In this document: positions 26,545 through 32,066 of the stretch, piece after piece
Numbering within the stretch: position 1 is the stretch's first letter
Layout of the letters: the number at the start of each line of letters is the position of its first letter
Assembly (NCBI GenBank): GCA_030651175.1
Contig: JAUSCR010000083.1
Span: forward strand, 1-32,066
DNA length: 32,066 nucleotides
Direction: 5' to 3'
DNA from: Dehalococcoidia bacterium
GTDB lineage: Bacteria > Chloroflexota > Dehalococcoidia > Lucifugimonadales > SHYF01
Made by a program: the position numbers and the translations under genes
Notes under the pieces: generated by a model
What the model was told of the DNA's origin: nothing
The model's database searches: none
What the model saw: only the letters and a program-made list of their open reading frames with translations

Positions 26545-26761
26545 CTAGAGGGTGATGAAAAGGGAAGTGCAGAGGGGCGAAGCCCCGGAGCCTGCCCTGA
26601 TCCTTCCGTGGAAGGACGAAGGGCCGGGAGTCTGAGGTCCGATGGCAGAGCCATCGAGACTCTCGACAAAGTCGGAGATCTGCTCATCCCGACCTGTCGG
26701 GACAAAGTCGGAGGGGATGGTCGAACCGACATGTCGGGGTTCAAGACCCTGGACAATCTAG
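26545..26761 (+). repeat. R2-type dispersed repeat, copy 5 (opposite orientation)
   Basis: CTAGAGGGTGATGAAAAGGGAAGTGCAGAGGGGCGAAGCCCCGGAGCCTGCCCTGA...ctctcgacaaagtcggag...ggggatggtcgaa...caatCTAG; CTAG at both ends. Confidence 0.72.
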
Positions 26762-26818
26762 ATTAGTACAAAATTGGTTGCTACAATGTCCGCAGCCAAG
26801 ATCAGGAAGGAGTCCAAG

Positions 26819-27784
26819 ATGCGTGTGATAGATATTCATGCCCACATTAGCCCAGTCGGGGCGCTAGATGCTATTGCCGCCAAAGGGGAATGGCACGGCC
26901 TGACGGCGGCGCAATTGCGGCAACCCCTTCAGTATAACCCTCGAACGTTCTGGTCGCCTGAGGAGCGGCTGAAAGATATGGACTCCCTGGGGGTGGATGT
27001 GCACGTCCTCTCCACCGCAGTTCAGTTCTACTGTTACGAGAAGGATGCTGCCGCTGTCGCCGCCATGCACCGAGAGTGCAACGACTACGTGGCCCACCTG
27101 ACGCGCCAGTATCCTACCCGGTTTGCTGGGCTGGCTAACCTGCCCATGCAAGACGTGGGTCAGGCGGCAACGGAACTAGAGCGGTCGGTGACGCAGCTAG
27201 GCCTGAAGGGGGCCATGATTGGGGACCACGTTAACGGCGTTACTTACGACGACCCTCGCTTTTACCGCCTCTGGCAGGTCGCCGAGCGACTGAACGCCGT
27301 GTTGCTCATCCACCAGGGTGGCGACACACTGGTCAGCTCCCGTCTTGACCGTTACCATTTGCCAAACACCATTGGCAACCTGGCGGACCGGGCGGTGACG
27401 TTTGCCTCATTCGTGTTCGGTGGGGTCATGGATAAGTTCCCCAACCTCAAGGTTTGCCTGTGCCACGGTGGTGGGTACACCTGCTACGGCATCGGCCGCA
27501 TGGACCGGGGCTGGGAAGTGCGCCCAGAGGCCCGGCAGCATATCCAGAAGCCGCCCAGCGCGTACTTGAACCGTTTCTACTACGACTGTTTGACCCACAG
27601 TGAACCGGCGCTGCGCTATCTGATTGACGCTGTGGGCATTGACCAGGTGGTGTTTGGCACCGACTGGCCTTTCGACATGTGCTTCGATTGGCCGACATCC
27701 TGGGTGATGGGGCTGGAAAGCCTGACACAGCAGGAGAAAGAAGCGATTCTCCACAAGAACCTGGAGAAGCTGTTGGGGATTTAG
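26819..27784 (+). CDS. Amidohydrolase 2 family protein (ACMSD/resorcylate-decarboxylase-like)
   Basis: 'MRVIDIHAHISPVG', 'FAGLANLPMQDVGQAATELERSVTQLGLKGAMIGDHVNGVTYDDPRFYRLWQVAERLNAVLLIHQGG', 'LKVCLCHGGGYTCYGIGRMDRGW', 'VVFGTDWPFDM'. RBS aggaaggag upstream. Confidence 0.93.
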   Translation: MRVIDIHAHISPVGALDAIAAKGEWHGLTAAQLRQPLQYNPRTFWSPEERLKDMDSLGVDVHVLSTAVQFYCYEKDAAAVAAMHRECNDYVAHLTRQYPTRFAGLANLPMQDVGQAATELERSVTQLGLKGAMIGDHVNGVTYDDPRFYRLWQVAERLNAVLLIHQGGDTLVSSRLDRYHLPNTIGNLADRAVTFASFVFGGVMDKFPNLKVCLCHGGGYTCYGIGRMDRGWEVRPEARQHIQKPPSAYLNRFYYDCLTHSEPALRYLIDAVGIDQVVFGTDWPFDMCFDWPTSWVMGLESLTQQEKEAILHKNLEKLLGI

Positions 27785-27854
27785 TCGCCCAACACCTGAC
27801 CGGACTGCAAACGCTTTGCTGGGAAAGGGCTGAGTGCGAGGGAATGGCCTGAGT

Positions 27855-28874
27855 TCACCTTACGTCATCGGTATCCAGCCGGTAGATCCGCGCGGCAGTT
27901 CCTTGGAACAAAGCAGCCCGTTCCTTTAGGGAGAATTCCTTTGTGATGCGCTTGAACGCGTTCCAGACAACAGTGTACGAATACGACACCTTGTCCACAG
28001 GGAAGTTACTCTCGAACATGCACCGTTCGACCCCAAACGTCTCAATGCAAAAGAGGCAGTAGGGTGCTATGGCCTTGGCCAATTCGGCGGAGGTAGGCGG
28101 CTTTGCGCGCTCGTGCCAACCGAAGCCACATGCCGGCATTCCGAATCCACCCACTTTTACAACCACGTTGGGATAGCCAGCCAGACGAGCCATGCTGCGC
28201 TTCCAAGTCTGGAATACTTCCTCGTGCCTGCCGGCGTAGGGACCGATACCCAGGGGCCCTCCCACGTGGTTGATGATGATGCGCATATCCGGAAATGCTT
28301 TGACCAGGTCCGCCAACTCATCTAGCTGGGGAAAGTAAAGCCAGGCATCGAAACTCATGCCGAACTCCTGCAGGCGCGCAAACCCCTTACGAAAGGTTGA
28401 GTCCAGCAGGAGGCCCTTGGAGGCGACGTCATGGCGTCGCATGACGGGGCTTGCGTCCCAAGCGCTTATGTGCCGGACCCCTCGAAACCGGTCCTTGCTG
28501 GCAGCCCTGTGTGCTTCAAGCACTGGCGTCACCGCGGCGCCCAGCCTCAGATCGGCAAAGCCCACGATCCCCGTAGCAATCTCCGTTGCGCCATATTGGC
28601 CGCTCGCACTCTGGGCGGCAATGCCTTGCACGAACTCCGTTTCACCTATGGGCCGCATCTCCTCAGGCCCCTTCGTCCGGTACATGGAGCCGCACTGGAC
28701 AAAGACGGTCTGGACGATGTGATGGCCTCCTCCCGTGTCCTTCAGGATTTCCTCAAGAAGGTAGCGGTCGTTGGGGCGGGCCCAGAGATGATGGTGTGGG
28801 TCACAGATAGGAAGGTCGGGTTCTAGTGCATCCTCCAGCGTCATCGCCAGCCATCTTTCACGCTCCGTAGTCAT
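27855..28874 (-). CDS. Amidohydrolase 2 family protein
   Basis: 'PDLPICDPHHHLWARPNDRYLLEEIL', 'RIIINHVGGPLGIGPYAG', 'NVVVKVGGFGMPACGFGWHER', 'CMFESNFPVDKVSYSYTVVWNAFKRI'. Confidence 0.92.
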   Translation of the reverse strand: MTTERERWLAMTLEDALEPDLPICDPHHHLWARPNDRYLLEEILKDTGGGHHIVQTVFVQCGSMYRTKGPEEMRPIGETEFVQGIAAQSASGQYGATEIATGIVGFADLRLGAAVTPVLEAHRAASKDRFRGVRHISAWDASPVMRRHDVASKGLLLDSTFRKGFARLQEFGMSFDAWLYFPQLDELADLVKAFPDMRIIINHVGGPLGIGPYAGRHEEVFQTWKRSMARLAGYPNVVVKVGGFGMPACGFGWHERAKPPTSAELAKAIAPYCLFCIETFGVERCMFESNFPVDKVSYSYTVVWNAFKRITKEFSLKERAALFQGTAARIYRLDTDDVR

Positions 28875-28957
28875 GTTGCCTCCGTACTAATCGTCGCCTC
28901 CAGTGGCGTTCCTTGCGTCACCGCATCCGTCTCCATGGAACCCGGCGACTGCCGCTT

Positions 28958-29770
28958 TTACCTTGCTCCACGGGATCTGGTAGCTGTGGGGGTCACCTTT
29001 GCGACCACCTTGTCGTGGAACCCCTTCAGGCCGCTGGCTATGTAGCCCGACGGGTCTCCCATGTTAAGGAAGCGAACGCCCAGGTCGAGGAAATGCTCCA
29101 GGTTGTTATCGTTGACCAGGGTTGCTGCTACCCGTCCGGCGGCTACTATCTGTTTTATTGCTCCATCAACCACCCTCTGGACATCCTGATTCTGCTGCGT
29201 CCCGTACTGGCCAGGGAGGTACTGGGCCCCCATACTTTGGGACAGATCGTTGGGGGCCACCAGGAAAACGTCAATATGGTCCACCGTCAGGATCTCCTTC
29301 AGGTTCTTGACCGCCTCTATATCCTCAATCATCGCCACGATCATCGTCTGGTCGTTGGCCTTGGTGTAATAGTTGGATACACCTAATCCCTGTCGCGGCC
29401 TGCCCATGCCCCGCAAGCCCAGAGGGGCGTACTTGGCTCCCCGGACAGCACGCTCAGCATCCTCCATGGTGTTCACATGGGGGATCATGACTGACAGGGC
29501 TCCCTGGTCCAGAGCGCGTCCAATAAGCCAGGGATCGTTGTTGTTGACACGCACCTGGGGGGTCATGCCCCATAGGTCGCAGATACGGGACAGGTCACGC
29601 AACTGGGCCCAGGTGATTGGCCCATGCTCCATGTCAAAGTTTATGAGATCAACAGTCCCAACCGATCCGAGGAGCTCAATCATGTCGCCGTCGTTCACTT
29701 GCCCGACTCCAATGATTGGCTTGCCTTCTTGAAGCTTGCTCTTGGCCCGGTTCACGCGAAGTTCTGCCAT
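28958..29770 (-). CDS. HpcH/HpaI aldolase/citrate lyase family protein (second copy in window)
   Basis: 'PIIGVGQVNDGDMIELLGSVGTVDLINFDMEHGPITWAQLRDLSRICDLWGMTPQVRVNNNDPWLIGRALDQGALSVMIPHVNTMEDAERAVRGAKYAPLGLRGMG'. Confidence 0.92.
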   Translation of the reverse strand: MAELRVNRAKSKLQEGKPIIGVGQVNDGDMIELLGSVGTVDLINFDMEHGPITWAQLRDLSRICDLWGMTPQVRVNNNDPWLIGRALDQGALSVMIPHVNTMEDAERAVRGAKYAPLGLRGMGRPRQGLGVSNYYTKANDQTMIVAMIEDIEAVKNLKEILTVDHIDVFLVAPNDLSQSMGAQYLPGQYGTQQNQDVQRVVDGAIKQIVAAGRVAATLVNDNNLEHFLDLGVRFLNMGDPSGYIASGLKGFHDKVVAKVTPTATRSRGAR

Positions 29771-30526
29771 GGTATCCCTCCTACATGCTGCAGATTGTGG
29801 TCTCCTCCATACCCGCAGTATAGTGCTACCCTTTTAGAAGGGTGTCAATGCCTTGTTCCCTTCGGTACCGTTCCATTCTCGACCCATATTTGAGTTGAAG
29901 CTGCCACTGACCGTGGCCTGTGTCGTCAGTGCCGTTGGTCCTGTTGCTGGTCACGCTGCGGGGTTGGCACGGAATCTTGTACCTGCCTCAAGCAGAGCAT
30001 CCTGACCAGCATGGACTGGAAGGGGGAACAGGGAGCCCTGGGTATCCTTACCCAGTAGCAAACAGTACCTCTTCCCCTTGCGGGTCACCACTTGCTTGAC
30101 ACCCGTGCTACAATCAGACGCAGTTCGACGTGCCCAGGATATAAATGTCTCACTTACTAGCTGGTGTAGCTTCCGCTCGGACGCCAACCCCCTTCCGTCT
30201 GGTTTTGGCGCCTACCGCTGTTTCTTTCGATTTCGACTGCTGTATGCTGCGCTGCATCTGTACGATGCTGTAGCGCGGCACAGCAGCTAGTCTAGCTTCT
30301 ACCACTCCTAAAGACCCCGCCGCGCTACAGCAACTCAGCGGCAACCGCTTGTTGGTATGGCCCGTGCCGGGCCTTTCCAGCCACTGCTCGCTTCTTCATC
30401 GGCGATGTGTGCGGAAACTCCCAGGGCCATGCACGGGCAAAGAGCGGCAAAGGAACAAGCAGTTGCGCCAGCGGGCCGCGCCACCCATCGTTCCCTAGCT
30501 ACGGTAAGAAAGAGAAAAGGGGTAGA

Positions 30527-30778
30527 ATGAGTTTTATGGTGGACTCAGAAGCATCGAATATCGCGGGACACGGAGATAAGGAGCAATGTCTCACCGATCA
30601 ATGCGAGGGATGGACGACGGCGATCAAGAGGAAAAGCATGTATCTTTTGGGCGCGTTCTTTTACAAAACCAAGTGCCTTGGGATGTTCCATAAGTGGCTG
30701 TACGTTCGAACGGACATTGCACAGTTCAAGTATTGTAAGCGCTGTTATAAGCGCGGGAAAGAGTTACCCACGCCCTAG
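30527..30778 (+). CDS. Hypothetical small cysteine-containing protein
   Basis: MSFMVDSEASNIAGHGDKEQCLTDQCEGWTTAIKRKSMYLLGAFFYKTKCLGMFHKWLYVRTDIAQFKYCKRCYKRGKELPTP; preceded by purine-rich aagaaagagaaaagggg. No family recognised. Confidence 0.4.
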   Translation: MSFMVDSEASNIAGHGDKEQCLTDQCEGWTTAIKRKSMYLLGAFFYKTKCLGMFHKWLYVRTDIAQFKYCKRCYKRGKELPTP

Positions 30779-30849
30779 TGGGCGAGCGAGAAACCAAGAG
30801 CAAGTTCGCCCTTGTGAATACGTCTTGCTAGAAAGAAAGGAACCAAGAA

Positions 30850-31842
30850 ATGAAAAAGTTGTTCGCTAAGAAAGTATCGCTGACGGTAATAGCATTCGTC
30901 CTGGTGGCAGTGCTGGCCGCCTGCGGGGCCGAACCCACTCCCACGCCGACCACGCCGGCGGCTACCCCTACTCCAGCTCCAACGGCCACTCCCACCAGGG
31001 CGGCTCCGACTCCCACGCCCACTCCCGCCGGCTTCGCCAATCCTGACCTGCTGGTGGATACGAGCTGGCTGGCCCAGCGCCTGAACGACGCTAACATCCG
31101 CATAGTGGATGCCCGCACCGCCAAAGACTACCAGGCCGGCCACATCCAGGGCGCAGTCAACCTGCCTGTGGCAGACACATTCAACCCGGTGGGTCCTGCG
31201 CAGGACGTCGGCCCAGCGGCGCAGCTAGAGCAGGTCTTTGGCCAGAGAGGGATAAGCGGCGACACCAGGGTGATCGTCTACGACAACGGCAAAGAGACCA
31301 CGGCGGCGCGCGTGCTGTGGACTCTGGAGTACTATGGCAACACCAAGGGCGCTGTGCTCGACGGTGGGTTCAAGAAGTGGCAAAAGGAGGCCAAGACGAT
31401 AAGCACGGAAGAGACCAAGGCCACCGCGGCCAAGTTCACCGCGCAAGTCAGGCCATCCATCTTCGCCAGCAAGGACGACGTCCTCGCCGCACTGAAAAAG
31501 CCCAGCGTGGCTATTGTAGACGCCAGGTCGCCGGCGGAGTACAAGGGCGATGACCTGCGGGCCAAGAGGGGCGGGCATATTCCCGGAGCGGTGAATATAG
31601 ATTGGACGACCCTTTTCACCAGCGACGATGCCGCTGTGCTGAAGCCGTTTGCTGAGATCAGGAAGATGTACGAGGATGCGGGCGTCACCAAGGACAAGGA
31701 TGTGTTCGTCTACTGCCAGACCCATCAAAGGTCATCGGTGTCGTACCTGACGCTCAGGCTCCTGGGCTACGACAAGGTGCACGGCTACGATGGCTCTTGG
31801 GCGGAGTGGGGCAACGACCCGGACGTGCCCATAGAAAAGTGA
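30850..31842 (+). CDS. Lipoprotein with tandem rhodanese domains (thiosulfate sulfurtransferase-like)
   Basis: Lipobox 'FVLVAVLAACGAEP', PT-rich linker, 'DTSWLAQRLNDANIRIVDARTAKDYQAGHIQGAVNLP', 'VAIVDARSPAEYKG...GHIPGAVNIDW', catalytic Cys loop 'VFVYCQTHQRSS'. Confidence 0.94.
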   Translation: MKKLFAKKVSLTVIAFVLVAVLAACGAEPTPTPTTPAATPTPAPTATPTRAAPTPTPTPAGFANPDLLVDTSWLAQRLNDANIRIVDARTAKDYQAGHIQGAVNLPVADTFNPVGPAQDVGPAAQLEQVFGQRGISGDTRVIVYDNGKETTAARVLWTLEYYGNTKGAVLDGGFKKWQKEAKTISTEETKATAAKFTAQVRPSIFASKDDVLAALKKPSVAIVDARSPAEYKGDDLRAKRGGHIPGAVNIDWTTLFTSDDAAVLKPFAEIRKMYEDAGVTKDKDVFVYCQTHQRSSVSYLTLRLLGYDKVHGYDGSWAEWGNDPDVPIEK

Positions 31843-31855
31843 GGAGACACGAATC

Positions 31856-32066
31856 TTGACCGCTGGCAACGTAGATCCCGCTGGGGAACTCTCGATAGGA
31901 CCTGAGGATGCGAGCAGACCTCGGAGGCAGTTGAAGGGTAGAGGCAGGTTATTGCTGAAGGGACTGGTCGGGCTTGCGTGCGTGGCGTACTTCGCCACCA
32001 GCGCGGTGGTGATAGTCAACGCCTTCGTATGGCTGCCATCGTTCCCCAGCGGGTGGTACCGGATGC
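31856..32066 (+). CDS. Start of a membrane protein (3' truncated by window edge), probably co-transcribed with the rhodanese lipoprotein
   Basis: TTG start after gaggag RBS; open to the window end: LTAGNVDPAGELSIGPEDASRPRRQLKGRGRLLLKGLVGLACVAYFATSAVVIVNAFVWLPSFPSGWYRM; one TM helix visible. Not in the ORF track. Confidence 0.6.
   Translation, partial: MTAGNVDPAGELSIGPEDASRPRRQLKGRGRLLLKGLVGLACVAYFATSAVVIVNAFVWLPSFPSGWYRM

Noticed and set aside
30096-30114. TTGACA...TACAAT promoter-like pair
   Set aside because: Spacing between the boxes is only 7 nt, not the ~17 nt needed for a sigma-70 promoter.
30955-31030. Repetitive ctcccacgcc/actcc tract in the lipoprotein gene
   Set aside because: Codes for an ordinary PT-rich lipoprotein stalk, common in this lineage; not a separate repeat element.
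1-32066. tRNA, rRNA, CRISPR array, prophage or transposase genes
   Set aside because: None was seen by eye: no T-arm-like tRNA ends, no regularly spaced identical repeats with spacers, no transposase or integrase motifs. R1/R2 repeats are dispersed, not CRISPR.

Overview
The window looks like a chromosomal segment from a GC-rich bacterium, most likely a Chloroflexota/Dehalococcoidia (SAR202-like) lineage. That placement is inferred from gene content, PT-rich lipoprotein linkers and dispersed repeats; no search was run. Housekeeping genes are the C-terminus of an oligopeptide ABC ATPase, gyrA, a class I glutamine amidotransferase-like peptidase, a TPR protein, a thrB-lysC-GT2-GT2 operon and ribonuclease D. 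A catabolic set follows: ICL/PEP-mutase family, an orphan xanthine-dehydrogenase-type large subunit, two HpcH/HpaI aldolases, an aminotransferase, a DUF1932-type dehydrogenase, a metal-dependent hydrolase, an amidase and two amidohydrolase-2 proteins. The window ends with a rhodanese lipoprotein and the start of a membrane protein. The most interesting part is about 14.7-19.15 kb (minus strand), a compact SipW/TasA-like surface-protein locus. It holds two ER/SipW-type signal peptidases (Ser/His), two proteins with TasA/CalY-like C-terminal motifs and a secreted protein built from three tandem repeats of an unfamiliar domain. A dyad-containing element of about 50 bp precedes both transcription units. 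One signal peptidase has a clear single-nucleotide frameshift, and the TasA-like ORF appears to have lost its signal peptide. A second notable feature is a family of structured dispersed repeats with CTAG-type terminal inverted repeats and covarying hairpins, mostly placed just after stop codons in a fixed orientation.
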